Positions 26,322 to 35,923 of a DNA stretch of 64,000 nucleotides are shown here, one piece after another. The notes under the pieces were generated by a model. That model was given only the letters and a program-made list of their open reading frames with translations. It was not told where the DNA came from and searched no databases. Within the stretch, counting starts at the first letter, position 1. Each line of letters starts with the position of its first letter. The DNA comes from Chitinophagaceae bacterium (GTDB taxonomy: Bacteria > Bacteroidota > Bacteroidia > Chitinophagales > Chitinophagaceae): positions 310,001 to 374,000 of the forward strand of contig JAMLHK010000001.1 of the NCBI GenBank assembly GCA_023957155.1, in the 5' to 3' direction. A program made the position numbers and the translations under genes.

Positions 26322-27350
26322 CTATTTAAATGCGTTCCAGCCTTGTGCTGTAATAGCATGCTTATTACCCGAACGGGTAATAATATGCTCCCCTTCGTCC
26401 ACATCGGTAATATACCCGATCACGCTGATTTGCTCATTCAATACAATTTTATCGTAATCCTCCTGCTTTATCGTAAACAGCAATTCATAATCTTCTCCGC
26501 CACTTAATGCACAGGCGGTAGGATCAAGACTGAGCTTAAAAGCAAACTGGCGGGCCTCTTCCGCAACCGGTATCTTTTCTTCATATAACACGCAACCTAC
26601 ACAACTACGCCTGCAAATATGCAGCATATCACTGCTTAGCCCGTCACTTACATCAATCATACTGGTAGGTATTATCTCCTTTTCTTCAAGAAAATCAATG
26701 ATATCCTTCCTGGCTTCCGGTTTCAGGAGGCGTTGTAAGATATATTTCTGGCTTTCCAGATCGGGCTGCACCGCCGGGCTTTCAAGAAATATCTTTTTCT
26801 CACGTTCCATGAGCAGCAGACCGAGGTAGGCTGACCCCAGGTTACCGCTTACACAAACCAGGTCGCCCTTTTTGGCACCATCACGCTTTACAAAGCGATC
26901 GGGAGCTACTTCGCCTATAGCCGTAACACTTATAATAAACCCTTTATCTGAAGTGGAAGTATCGCCACCAACCAGGTCTACATTATATTTTTCACATGCC
27001 GCATAAACCCCTTCATAAAATTCTTCCAAGGCTTCCACACTAAAACGATTACTGATTCCCACGCTCAGAGTAACCTGGGCAGGTGTGGCATTCATTGCAC
27101 ATACATCACTCAGGTTTACCACTACACTCTTGTACCCCAGGTGCCGGAGTGGCGTATACATCATATCAAAATGAACGCCTTCAATTAACAGGTCAGTAGT
27201 TACAACAATCTGCTTCCCAAAATGATCCAGTACTGCCGCATCATCCCCTATACTCAACACCGTAGAGGCATGATGTGTTTCATTATTGCGGGTAAGATGA
27301 TCAATCAACCCAAATTCGCCAAGCGATGCTATTTCTGTACGTGATGACAT
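26322..27350 (-). CDS. thiL: Thiamine-monophosphate kinase
   Basis: 342 residues. PurM/ThiL-fold motifs: SIGDDAAVLD (about 33-42), TTDLLIEGVHFD (about 50-61), VNLSDVCAMNATP (about 76-88), DLVGGDTS (about 122-129), SGNLGSAYLG and IDVSDGLSSDM (near 216), then LSGGEDYELLF. It phosphorylates thiamine monophosphate to the diphosphate in the cytosol. The inositol-monophosphatase-family gene lies 68 bases upstream on the same strand. Confidence 0.96.
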   Translation of the reverse strand: MSSRTEIASLGEFGLIDHLTRNNETHHASTVLSIGDDAAVLDHFGKQIVVTTDLLIEGVHFDMMYTPLRHLGYKSVVVNLSDVCAMNATPAQVTLSVGISNRFSVEALEEFYEGVYAACEKYNVDLVGGDTSTSDKGFIISVTAIGEVAPDRFVKRDGAKKGDLVCVSGNLGSAYLGLLLMEREKKIFLESPAVQPDLESQKYILQRLLKPEARKDIIDFLEEKEIIPTSMIDVSDGLSSDMLHICRRSCVGCVLYEEKIPVAEEARQFAFKLSLDPTACALSGGEDYELLFTIKQEDYDKIVLNEQISVIGYITDVDEGEHIITRSGNKHAITAQGWNAFK

Positions 27351-27418
27351 GAAAAAAATTTAAGATCAAAAAGATAAAACAGGCAGCCGCTGAATATTAC
27401 CCCTCAATTGGCTTTAAA

Positions 27419-28192
27419 TCAGCTCTTTACGTTTAAACATTCCAGCAATTCATCGTGTATTTTTCCATTGGTTGCCAGTATTTGCGGCTGGTAAGGAGAA
27501 TAATAATTTCCCCTGAAATCGGTGATTTTTCCGCCGGCTTCTTCTACCATCAAAAAGCCTGCGGCACTATCCCACGCTTCTAATTTATGTTCATAAAAAC
27601 CGTCAAACCGACCGGCAGCAACCCAGCAAAGATCAATTGCGGCAGAGCCTAAGCGCCTGACCGGTATGCCTTTTCTGATCAATGTATTAAAAATATCTAA
27701 AGGACCATTAGGCTCATCAAGGAGACTGTAAGGAAACCCGGTAACCAGACAGGAACTTGCCATATCCGCTTTAAGACTCACCCGGATAGGCTTATCATTT
27801 AACGTAGCGCCTTTACCTTTTTCTGCAACAAACAACTCATTAAAAAAAGGGTTAAATACCGCCCCCAGCACCATTTTACCCTGATGCTCAACGGCAATGC
27901 TTACACAACAAATGGGTATGCCGTTGGCATAGTTAACCGTTCCGTCTATCGGGTCAATAATCCATTTATAGTCAGAATCCATCACGATCTCACCACTCTC
28001 TTCACTCAGGATAAAATGATCGGGATAGCTTTTTTTTATGATGCCGATAATGGCTTTTTCTGATGCAAGATCAACTTCTGTAACCAAATTATTAATACCG
28101 GCTTTGTTGGATATTTTAAAAGCGCCGTTAAAGGAATCCCGCATAATATGCCCGGATTCGGTAACCGCCTGAAGTAACGTTGATTTTAACAT
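27419..28192 (-). CDS. Inositol monophosphatase family protein (SuhB-like)
   Basis: 257 residues from the ATG at 28192 (MLKSTLLQAVTESG). The longer open frame lacks homology in its first 15 residues and would overlap the divergent gene's leader. Metal-binding motifs are complete: EESGE (near 66-70), WIIDPIDGTVNYANG (near 80-94) and EAWDSAAGFLMVEEAGG (near 208-224). It is a Mg-dependent, Li-sensitive-type phosphatase, possibly acting on inositol phosphate, 3'-phosphoadenosine compounds or as a SuhB-like ribosome biogenesis factor. Confidence 0.93.
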   Translation of the reverse strand: MLKSTLLQAVTESGHIMRDSFNGAFKISNKAGINNLVTEVDLASEKAIIGIIKKSYPDHFILSEESGEIVMDSDYKWIIDPIDGTVNYANGIPICCVSIAVEHQGKMVLGAVFNPFFNELFVAEKGKGATLNDKPIRVSLKADMASSCLVTGFPYSLLDEPNGPLDIFNTLIRKGIPVRRLGSAAIDLCWVAAGRFDGFYEHKLEAWDSAAGFLMVEEAGGKITDFRGNYYSPYQPQILATNGKIHDELLECLNVKS

Positions 28193-28257
28193 GGCGCAAA
28201 GATAGGAACTACAAAAAAGAATTACCTTTACTCCCAAACCTAAATACTTTATTTATT

Positions 28258-29013
28258 ATGGATTTATTCAAATCTGGCAACCCCACACTGAGTGAAAAGA
28301 TGTTTAAGTCAACGCTGACACTTGACAGCGAAAATGTAATGACGGTAAGAGGAACCTTAAATAAATTCGGCTTTCTTTTTTTAATGGTCATGGCCACGGC
28401 TTTTTTCAGCTGGTACAGCTTTGGAAAAGGCGTGGATGTATCCTCTTATATGTGGACCGGTGCTATCGGTGGTCTTATCGTAGCCTTCGTGATCATTTTC
28501 AAAAAAACATGGGCTCCGTTCCTGGCGCCGGCTTATGCTTTGTTAGAAGGACTGTTCGTAGGCGCCATATCAGCCCATTATAATCACATTTTTGAAGAAA
28601 AAGCGCCTTTCATTATCACCCAGGCGGTGGGATTAACGTTTGGAGTAGCCATTGCCATGTATGTTTTATACGGTATGCGTATCATACGTGCTACGGAAAC
28701 CTTTAAATCGGTGATCATAACCGCCACAGCGGGAATTGCTATCTTTTATCTCATCTCCATAGTACTCCGGTTTTTTAGTGTAGATATTGCTTTCATACAC
28801 CAGGGAAGCACCTTTGGAATTATCTTCTCCCTGTTTGTTGTTGGCATAGCGGCCCTGAACCTTATATTAGACTTTGATATGATAGAACGCGGCGCTGAAG
28901 CGGGCGCACCCAAATATATGGAATGGTATGGCGCATTCGGACTGCTGGTAACTATAGTATGGCTCTATCTTGAAATATTAAGATTATTAGCGAAGATGAA
29001 CAGCCGGAAATAG
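28258..29013 (+). CDS. Bax inhibitor-1 / YccA family membrane protein
   Basis: 251 residues from the ATG at 28258 (MDLFKSGNPTLSEKMF), with about seven hydrophobic helices between residues 35 and 245, including FLFLMVMATAFFSWYSFG and a C-terminal segment with DFDMIERGAEAGAPKYMEWYGAFG, the di-Asp-like signature of the family. It is an inner-membrane protein of the TMBIM group, possibly a pH-gated Ca leak channel. A strong terminator follows at 29052. Confidence 0.93.
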   Translation: MDLFKSGNPTLSEKMFKSTLTLDSENVMTVRGTLNKFGFLFLMVMATAFFSWYSFGKGVDVSSYMWTGAIGGLIVAFVIIFKKTWAPFLAPAYALLEGLFVGAISAHYNHIFEEKAPFIITQAVGLTFGVAIAMYVLYGMRIIRATETFKSVIITATAGIAIFYLISIVLRFFSVDIAFIHQGSTFGIIFSLFVVGIAALNLILDFDMIERGAEAGAPKYMEWYGAFGLLVTIVWLYLEILRLLAKMNSRK

Positions 29014-29051
29014 TACGCTGTAGCAGATAAACTTAACTAAGGAAGTATCAA

Positions 29052-29098
29052 AGGAAGAGGTTGTTTGGAAAAATATCCAAATAACCTCTTCCTTTTTT
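29052..29098 (+). terminator. Rho-independent terminator of the Bax-inhibitor gene
   Basis: The arms AGGAAGAGGTT and AACCTCTTCCT, extended by TTTGGA/TCCAAA after one G-T wobble, make a stem of about 18 bp with loop AAAATA, followed by TTTTTT. It lies 39 bases after the stop at 29013. Confidence 0.9.
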
Positions 29099-29479
29099 AT
29101 TTGAAAATATTTGTGAAACAAGATAGAGTGGGCAAAGGAATATTGAATACCTGTTAAATGTCTGCCTTACAGGTTTACCAGGTAGCTGGCGCTTTATCCC
29201 CCGGCTTTTCTACGGAAGCCATCTATATACTTTGAATACCTGATTTATCAGTTTATAAAAAAATTGCATTAATAAACTTACTATCAATATATTATGATAA
29301 TATTTTGCAGGTTTTTTAAATGAACTTGGTTTCAAATTTGGTCATTTTGCAGGTGGAGAAAATAATTCGTGACGAAACTGGCATCCATAAAATCAAACCT
29401 GAAGCATTGATGGTATCATTTCCGTTGCCAGGGATCATTCATAAAAGATCTTCCAACTCAGCAATTATAATACTTCATT
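29099..29479. other. Gene-free stretch between the terminator and the glycan locus
   Basis: About 380 AT-rich bases. The only structure seen is a small palindrome ATATTAT-G-ATAATAT (29289-29303). Open frames here have no protein-like composition. It separates the core-type genes on the left from the minus-strand glycan locus on the right. Confidence 0.5.
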
Positions 29480-31717
29480 TTAATCAGTTTTATCCGATAG
29501 TTCTCTCCATGTCATTGGTGTTTTTCTTCCTTCATCCTCCTTTCTGATGGCTTTTACTTCTCCAGGTTTTACAATAGGAGAATAGCCCTTACTATGATTT
29601 GTTTGACCAAACTGAAATCTCACATAGCTTAATACAGAGGCAATCCAATGATCATCGTTGTTAGCCATTGATGGCATTTCACCAGAGTAAGACTTTCCAT
29701 TTATGGGCCCGGTCATTCCATGAAGCAATATTCTGATTGAAGCATCTTTTCTGGTATAGCCCAATCGCTCTGATCCAACCAGAGAAGGAGTTGTTGCTAT
29801 ATCATTACCGGTAGCGATACCCTTTCCATCCACTCCGTGACAGGTAGAACAAAATGAATTAAAAATAGAGGCCCCACGTAAAATTAACTGCTTATCCGCC
29901 TGAGACATATTACCGAGTTTACCTGTAAGCGCTCCTTCCATTTCATTTTTTTTAAGCATGTTAGTGATAGTGGTCAGTATTTCGCTATCGGGATTCAGTT
30001 CAGAGATCTCCTTAACGACGGATTGGGCCTTCTGTGATTGAGATTGGTACATGGACAACATTACCTGCACACGCACATCATAGCTGGGATCATTTTTAAG
30101 CCGAGCTACTTCATGTATTATTACGGAATCATTTTTCTTTAAGAAAGGCTCGCTAATCCAAACGGCAGTTCTTCTTACCTGTGGATCCTGGTCGTTTAGA
30201 GCAAGCAAAAGCACTTCTTTGTCAATAGCATCCAGTCCTTCAAGAGTCCATAGAGCATGAATTTTACCGAGAGGGCTAACTATCTCACCCACATTAACCG
30301 TCTTTCCGGATATCATAAGCCTTAATGCCGGCACAACCGATTTATCTCCGTTATTTATGATTTCTTTTTGTGCGTTGTCGCGCCACCATCCATTTGGATG
30401 ATTCAGATACCTCACCAGAATTGTGCTTGATTCATTCAGCATCTTTGGTTTAACGCCTTGTTGATATCCGTCAGGTACAACACGATAAATACGGCCTCGT
30501 CCCTTATTTTGGGCTAATCCAAGACTATCAATTTTACGTCTCCTAAAGGATCCTGGTCTTATCCAGGTAGCTTGTTGAATAATTCCTCTGTACATATCAA
30601 CAATATAGAGATTGCCATCCGGTCCAACAGCAGAATTAACAGGCCTGAAATTCAAATCCGAGGAAGCAATAAACTCTTTCTTATCGTAGGCACTGCTAAG
30701 TACTATTTTTCCTTTAATATTAGCAACCTTTGCACGTCGTACAAGCCTACCCACCGGTTCACAAATAATACAATCACCAACAAAATCCTCCGGGAACTGA
30801 TCACCACGGTAAATACTTTGACCGCAGGAGGCTGTAAAATGGTTTAGCGTATTATTAGGCCGTAACCTGTGGTCTCCTGCTACATCGGGTGTAGCAATAA
30901 TGGGCCATACCTCCTGAAATTCATCAGTAATTTGGTCAGGGAAATCCAAACGACCGTAGACAGGGTTAATTTGTATTCCGACTGCGGGTTCTTCTGCCCC
31001 GGCATTTGAAAAGAACAAACGCCCATAGTTATCATGAGTAACACCCCACTGCCCATTTGTGCCCCTTACTAATGTATCTACCTTCATTATTCCATTTGTA
31101 TAACGGAAGCGAACCGGATCATAGGTAACATACATCCAATTGTCTATATTCCAGTCCAAGCCGCTACGCTGGTGTTCCATATTAGCATTGCCTGGTATAT
31201 ATTTATCATTTTGATAAACTACATTTTTCATATCAGCAATGCCATCACCATCCGTGTCTTTATAACTATAAATAGTAATTGAATTGGTTTCATTCACCAA
31301 CAATTCCTCTCCCACACATTGCATCATTCTAGGTAGCAATAAGCTGTCAGCAAAAACTGTAGCCTTATCCATCCTGCCATCGTTATCAATATCTTCGAGA
31401 CGCATAATGCGACTGACAGGCTGCTGCTCTCCGGTGGCATCAGCGTCCTGCATATAGCTCGCCATTTCAGCTACATACATTCTGCCATTACCATCCCATG
31501 CAATAGCTACCGGCTCTTTAATCATGGGCTCACTTGCTACCAACTCAATATGATACCCCTTAGGCAGATAGATTGTTTTCATACTTTCTTCCGGTGTTAA
31601 GTAAGCCCCGGTAGGATGAGGATTAAAAACCGGCTCCCTGTTATTTTTTTGTTGATTACAACTAAATAAAATCATCAAAAAAAATACCAGGCAACAGGCC
31701 TGTAATTTTAATTTCAT
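29480..31717 (-). CDS. PVC-type dehydrogenase/HEAT/cytochrome c lipoprotein
   Basis: 745 residues. The signal peptide ends in LFSC (Cys near 20), giving a lipoprotein. A beta-propeller 'membrane-bound dehydrogenase' domain covers about 45-410 (VAIAWDGNGRMYVAEMASYM, ..AVGPDGNLYIVDMYRG), a HEAT-like helical repeat region about 430-600, and a c-type cytochrome domain the C-terminal 130 residues, with haem site CSTCH at 623-627 and a probable axial Met in GEMPSM (near 680). Such proteins are periplasmic and often sit in sugar-oxidation loci. It is the last gene of the minus-strand glycan locus, 180 bases after the MFS gene. Confidence 0.9.
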   Translation of the reverse strand: MKLKLQACCLVFFLMILFSCNQQKNNREPVFNPHPTGAYLTPEESMKTIYLPKGYHIELVASEPMIKEPVAIAWDGNGRMYVAEMASYMQDADATGEQQPVSRIMRLEDIDNDGRMDKATVFADSLLLPRMMQCVGEELLVNETNSITIYSYKDTDGDGIADMKNVVYQNDKYIPGNANMEHQRSGLDWNIDNWMYVTYDPVRFRYTNGIMKVDTLVRGTNGQWGVTHDNYGRLFFSNAGAEEPAVGIQINPVYGRLDFPDQITDEFQEVWPIIATPDVAGDHRLRPNNTLNHFTASCGQSIYRGDQFPEDFVGDCIICEPVGRLVRRAKVANIKGKIVLSSAYDKKEFIASSDLNFRPVNSAVGPDGNLYIVDMYRGIIQQATWIRPGSFRRRKIDSLGLAQNKGRGRIYRVVPDGYQQGVKPKMLNESSTILVRYLNHPNGWWRDNAQKEIINNGDKSVVPALRLMISGKTVNVGEIVSPLGKIHALWTLEGLDAIDKEVLLLALNDQDPQVRRTAVWISEPFLKKNDSVIIHEVARLKNDPSYDVRVQVMLSMYQSQSQKAQSVVKEISELNPDSEILTTITNMLKKNEMEGALTGKLGNMSQADKQLILRGASIFNSFCSTCHGVDGKGIATGNDIATTPSLVGSERLGYTRKDASIRILLHGMTGPINGKSYSGEMPSMANNDDHWIASVLSYVRFQFGQTNHSKGYSPIVKPGEVKAIRKEDEGRKTPMTWRELSDKTD

Positions 31718-31898
31718 ATTGAAAATTTCCTGGTCAAATCAAAGTGGGCATGTACCTTCAGGTGAACCGGCAAAATAGAATGTTTATTGCCGAACTGATT
31801 CCGTAAAAACACCGGACGTTGTAAAATTCTGGGTGAGTTTTCTACTAACTCCATACCTAAATATCTTTACAAATACTATACCCGGGAAATTCAGGTAT

Positions 31899-33146
31899 TT
31901 ACATACTAAGACTACCATTTACCTCCATATTCTTTGAATAATCCTTTTTAAAAAAATATTTATACGCTATAATCAATAAAATGCCTGAAAATAACCAAAT
32001 AACTGAAAGAGCTGATATTCCAAAGGAAAGTCCCAATACGGGCTTTAAATAACCCAGCACTAATGGAGCAAAAGATCCAACCAGGAAACCTATCGTTATC
32101 ATAATTCCGGAGGCTGATGAATGAAATTTCTGAGGTATCACATCATATAATACTGCATATGTGTTTGCATCAAAAAAAGCCCTCGCGAAGCCAAAGCCGG
32201 CAAATCCAAAATAAATCATTATCAATGTATTTGAGCTACCCATGATTACAATAAAAGGGGTTGCACATAAAAGCCCGATGCCCTGCATCAATAATCGTTT
32301 GGCCGGAACCTTTTTAGCTAATTTATCCGAATATTTTCCCGCAATTATAACTCCTGCGAATGCAAACAAATGTGTATAAAACATTGAATTAAATCCTGCC
32401 ATTGACAGGCTCATATCAAATTTTTCGAACAGGTAAGTGGGAGCCCAGGTCAGATATCCGATAATTACAAAAATCAATCCGCAGAACGCAATGATAAGAG
32501 ATAAAGCCGTCGGTGTTCGAAATATTAATTTAACCACTTCCAAAAACCTGACCTTTTCAATTTGTCTGTCTTTCCCTACAGAAGGGTTATCTTTCAGCCT
32601 AAAAATAAGTACTACCCCATGGACCACACCAACAGCCCCAAAAATATAAAATGCATTTCTCCAACCATATTGCTCTCCAACGTAACCAGCCAGATAGCTA
32701 CATACTATAATTCCCACATAGTATGAAGTCTGATGAATAGACATAGCAAATGCCCTGGTATCTTTATGATAGCTCCCGAGTAAAGCGTAATTGGCGGGGG
32801 CAAAAAAGGCTTCCCCTCCTCCGGTAGCTATGCTCCGCATAAGGATCAGCATTAATAAGCCATTACTCAACCCCGTAAACATGGTGGCAATGCTCCAAAA
32901 TAAAATGCTTAATACAATTATCCATTTCCGACTGTATAAATCTCCAATATAACCTGCTATTGGTACCAGCACAGCAAAGGCAAGATTGAATATTGTTGCG
33001 ATTAATCCAATTTGAACATCGGTTATATGCAGGTCCGATTGGATTAAAGGTAAAACGACATTAAACACCTGTCTATCTGCCTGATTGAAAAAGAAGGCAA
33101 TCCATAATAAAATCAGGACTTCCCATTTATAATTTAATCTTCTCAT
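31899..33146 (-). CDS. MFS transporter, sugar-acid/ACS-like
   Basis: 415 residues with 12 predicted membrane helices and the MFS loop motif GDLYSRKW (about 67-74) between TM2 and TM3. The N-terminal NQADRQVFNVVLPLIQSDL pattern is typical of anion:cation symporters of the hexuronate/phthalate group. It overlaps the 3' end of the upstream epimerase gene by 20 bases, so the two are co-translated. It probably imports the mono- or disaccharide released by the glycan locus. Confidence 0.92.
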   Translation of the reverse strand: MRRLNYKWEVLILLWIAFFFNQADRQVFNVVLPLIQSDLHITDVQIGLIATIFNLAFAVLVPIAGYIGDLYSRKWIIVLSILFWSIATMFTGLSNGLLMLILMRSIATGGGEAFFAPANYALLGSYHKDTRAFAMSIHQTSYYVGIIVCSYLAGYVGEQYGWRNAFYIFGAVGVVHGVVLIFRLKDNPSVGKDRQIEKVRFLEVVKLIFRTPTALSLIIAFCGLIFVIIGYLTWAPTYLFEKFDMSLSMAGFNSMFYTHLFAFAGVIIAGKYSDKLAKKVPAKRLLMQGIGLLCATPFIVIMGSSNTLIMIYFGFAGFGFARAFFDANTYAVLYDVIPQKFHSSASGIMITIGFLVGSFAPLVLGYLKPVLGLSFGISALSVIWLFSGILLIIAYKYFFKKDYSKNMEVNGSLSM

Positions 33147-34080
33147 TCTCCATTAAGTATGTTACTGACTCCTGAACTGCCTGAAGTGAAGTATAGCGTG
33201 GACTATAATTTAATAGTCTTTTTGCCTTCTCAATACTGCAATTTGGGCTGTGAGATATGTGATCCCAGGTTGCATCTGCATCATTTTTGCTCACGGTATC
33301 CTTCCACTTATCCCACGGCAAAAAGCCAAGTCGCGCTTCCCGGCCAAACCACGCAGCTATCGCCATTGCATAACCCTTCAAAGTAAGCGCCTGTTCCGAT
33401 ACAATATGAAAGTTTTCACCCAATGCGCTGTTCCGATTGTCTATCGCTTTTATAAAAGATTGAGCAACATCATCAGCGTGAACATGATGGACTGTTTCCA
33501 AACCGAAATTCGGAAGTAGTATTTCTTCACCGTTTGCCAATTTTTTAAATACCTCAGGATCAAAATTCCCGGTGGGATTTACAGGAATCCATCCCGGACC
33601 AACGATATGGCCCGGATGAATAATCGTTGCGGGGAATCCGGTCTGACGGTATGCCGAAAGTAAATAAGATTCACACGCAGCTTTATTAATGCCATAATTT
33701 CCAAAGGGGCGTCTCGGATGATTTTCTTTAGTTGGAACCTGTTCGCTAAAACCATGCACCCAAATTGTTCCGCAACTGATAAAGTGTTGTATCTTTCCGC
33801 GTAGTGCCTCTACAAGGATTTTAGCGCTCTCTGCAGTATAGCAAAGCATATCAATTACCACTTCCGGAGATAATTCAAGAATCTGCTCTCCAAATGTATT
33901 TTTCTTTTCGGCTTCAGTTCTATCAATTACTACTTGTTTAACCAGATTCCAGGTTGGATGAGAATGGTACGGTTTCCTTTTTTGCCGGCTGACGGAGATC
34001 ACTTCATGCCCGGCCGTCACTAATCTCGGAACCAGAAATGTGCCCACGTGACCAGTTCCTCCAATGATTACTACCTTCAT
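33127..34080 (-). CDS. NAD-dependent epimerase/dehydratase (extended SDR)
   Basis: 317 residues with an N-terminal Rossmann motif VVIIGGTGHVGTFLV (3-17), a catalytic Tyr/Lys pair in FGNYGINKAACESYLL (near 126-140) and the HADDVAQSFIKAI segment near 200. This is the architecture of nucleotide-sugar or free-sugar epimerase/dehydrogenases. Placed between the SIS protein and the MFS transporter, it probably acts on the sugar handled by this locus. Confidence 0.9.
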   Translation of the reverse strand: MKVVIIGGTGHVGTFLVPRLVTAGHEVISVSRQKRKPYHSHPTWNLVKQVVIDRTEAEKKNTFGEQILELSPEVVIDMLCYTAESAKILVEALRGKIQHFISCGTIWVHGFSEQVPTKENHPRRPFGNYGINKAACESYLLSAYRQTGFPATIIHPGHIVGPGWIPVNPTGNFDPEVFKKLANGEEILLPNFGLETVHHVHADDVAQSFIKAIDNRNSALGENFHIVSEQALTLKGYAMAIAAWFGREARLGFLPWDKWKDTVSKNDADATWDHISHSPNCSIEKAKRLLNYSPRYTSLQAVQESVTYLMENEKIKL

Positions 34081-34130
34081 GCCATTAGTATTTAGTTGTA
34101 GGGTTAATAAACTTATATTCCGGATATTTC

Positions 34131-35909
34131 CTATATCCTTTTACCAGTCTTTTCACTAATTTTTCTGATTGTATATTGTACCGGAGATAATTTCTCCTGA
34201 TTATGCAGATCCATCGTTTTAAGCTCGTCAAGTGTTTCGTGAAGCGCATAACAGGAATCTTCGTAGCTCATTCCACATATTTCTGAAATTAACCGGATGC
34301 CTCTGTCCCTGAGCTTTTTATTGGAGACCTCCACCCAACTCATCCAGTTCCCGGTTACTCTTCCCATCAAAACCATCGTTCCGGTTGATATTGTATTCAA
34401 TACAAGTTTAAAGGCCATGTGATCCATGAGATTCAAAACCGAATTTCCAGGGGAACAGGATATTTTGAAATCTGTAGCCTTATCGGTATCTCCTATTACA
34501 AGATTATATCTTGACATAAACCGGGTTGAACAATTTTTAAATGCCCATTCATACTCTTTATATGATGAGCTGTCAATCTCCCGGCTACCTACAATGCTGA
34601 CTGCCATATTAGGAGTTCTTGACCAACGTAAATTATCTTCCTCATTCCCTATATGAAATTTCAGAATTTGTGTTCTATCGAGTTGAGGAGGAGAATCTGC
34701 GAGCGAATTTGTAACACCCATTTCACGATATAGCTTACTATCCCAATCCAGGCAACGGGGCTGACGCCCTAATACCCGTTCCCAGGCACCGTTAGTTTCA
34801 AAAAGAGGATTCTTTACAAAGGCCCAGGAAGGGGGTGAAACATTATCATCAAATTTTATGAAAGGAGGGATCATAAAAGTTGGGGCTCTCTCTGTAGTAT
34901 CAGTGAAAATATCTAACAAAAAGGCATCAGCAAAATATGTTACCAGGCCTTTTTCTGAATAGACATTTTTCTCTACATTTATAATTTCGCTAATTGTTTT
35001 TACATTCATTTCCTCACTTAGTTCATCCAACAAGCAGCTAAAGGAATCTGCATAATCAATTTCATATACGTTCAATCTTTTCAGTTCATCCTTAGAAAGA
35101 ATTTGCTTTAAAATACGCGTCAAAATAATTTCCAGGGCGGCACCGGCAATCAATTGCTCTGATGTTGTCGCCTGCATTCTGGTTGAACCCGCCAAAGCCA
35201 TTGGCCCGCAATAAAGATCCAGTATGGTAACCCTTGGATCCTCAATGACCTTTCTTGACCGTTCAATATTTTTACAAAGTATGTCTCTCGGGTTGTTAAA
35301 CAACAGAAATGTCTTTGCTCCCCGATCTGCCGCCTCTTCAACACTACCCAATACAGATGACGTTTCACCACCTTCTGTAATAGCAATCAGGATGTCACCG
35401 GGAACAACTCCCATTTCTCTGACCTGTTGTCTGCCAAATTCCTCATAGTCTTCAAAATATTCAACAGAACGAATAAGCGCGTAATCACCCCCGGTCATAA
35501 TACTAAATAGGGTATCCTCAAATGCTTTAGATTTATTGTAGATACCGGGGTCTTTAAGACGTATATCCCGGAAAAAACATCGCCACATAGATTCCAAAAG
35601 AATACTCAAACGGCCGGTAGCTCCACACCCGGAAAGGATGATCTTATTTCCTCCAATAATTGCACGTTCCCCATCCTCCACCATCTTTTGAAATTCATGT
35701 CCCTTCAGAACTTTTTGAGCCATAATATGGACATCCCGATCAACTGATAACAATATTTTAACCCCTTCAACTGAATTAGCACCAAATATTAAATCGAGAC
35801 CGCGGGTTTTTCGGTTTGATTGCTCCGTAGGCAACATTCCTAAGTGAAACTGTTTTTCGTTGTTTAGAAAATACTCCGCTTCTTGTCTGGCTTTTGAATT
35901 CGTTAACAT
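34131..35909 (-). CDS. Double-SIS protein related to MurQ and glucokinase regulatory protein
   Basis: 592 residues, twice the length of MurQ (about 300). The first SIS-like half (about 50-290) carries GCGATGRLSILLESM (near 95-109; MurQ has GAGTSGRLGVLDASE), ITEGGETSSVLGS and GSTRMQATTSEQLIAG. The second half (about 330-575) carries NLMDHMAFKLVLNTISTG and MVLMGRVTGNWM, which match the MurQ/GKRP core, plus a UBA-like helical tail. MurQ cleaves MurNAc-6-P to GlcNAc-6-P and lactate; GKRP binds sugar phosphate and inhibits glucokinase. The Glu in LLES is kept, but the second catalytic region is altered, so regulator and enzyme roles are both possible. Confidence 0.85.
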   Translation of the reverse strand: MLTNSKARQEAEYFLNNEKQFHLGMLPTEQSNRKTRGLDLIFGANSVEGVKILLSVDRDVHIMAQKVLKGHEFQKMVEDGERAIIGGNKIILSGCGATGRLSILLESMWRCFFRDIRLKDPGIYNKSKAFEDTLFSIMTGGDYALIRSVEYFEDYEEFGRQQVREMGVVPGDILIAITEGGETSSVLGSVEEAADRGAKTFLLFNNPRDILCKNIERSRKVIEDPRVTILDLYCGPMALAGSTRMQATTSEQLIAGAALEIILTRILKQILSKDELKRLNVYEIDYADSFSCLLDELSEEMNVKTISEIINVEKNVYSEKGLVTYFADAFLLDIFTDTTERAPTFMIPPFIKFDDNVSPPSWAFVKNPLFETNGAWERVLGRQPRCLDWDSKLYREMGVTNSLADSPPQLDRTQILKFHIGNEEDNLRWSRTPNMAVSIVGSREIDSSSYKEYEWAFKNCSTRFMSRYNLVIGDTDKATDFKISCSPGNSVLNLMDHMAFKLVLNTISTGTMVLMGRVTGNWMSWVEVSNKKLRDRGIRLISEICGMSYEDSCYALHETLDELKTMDLHNQEKLSPVQYTIRKISEKTGKRI

Positions 35910-35923
35910 GATCTTATTAATTT

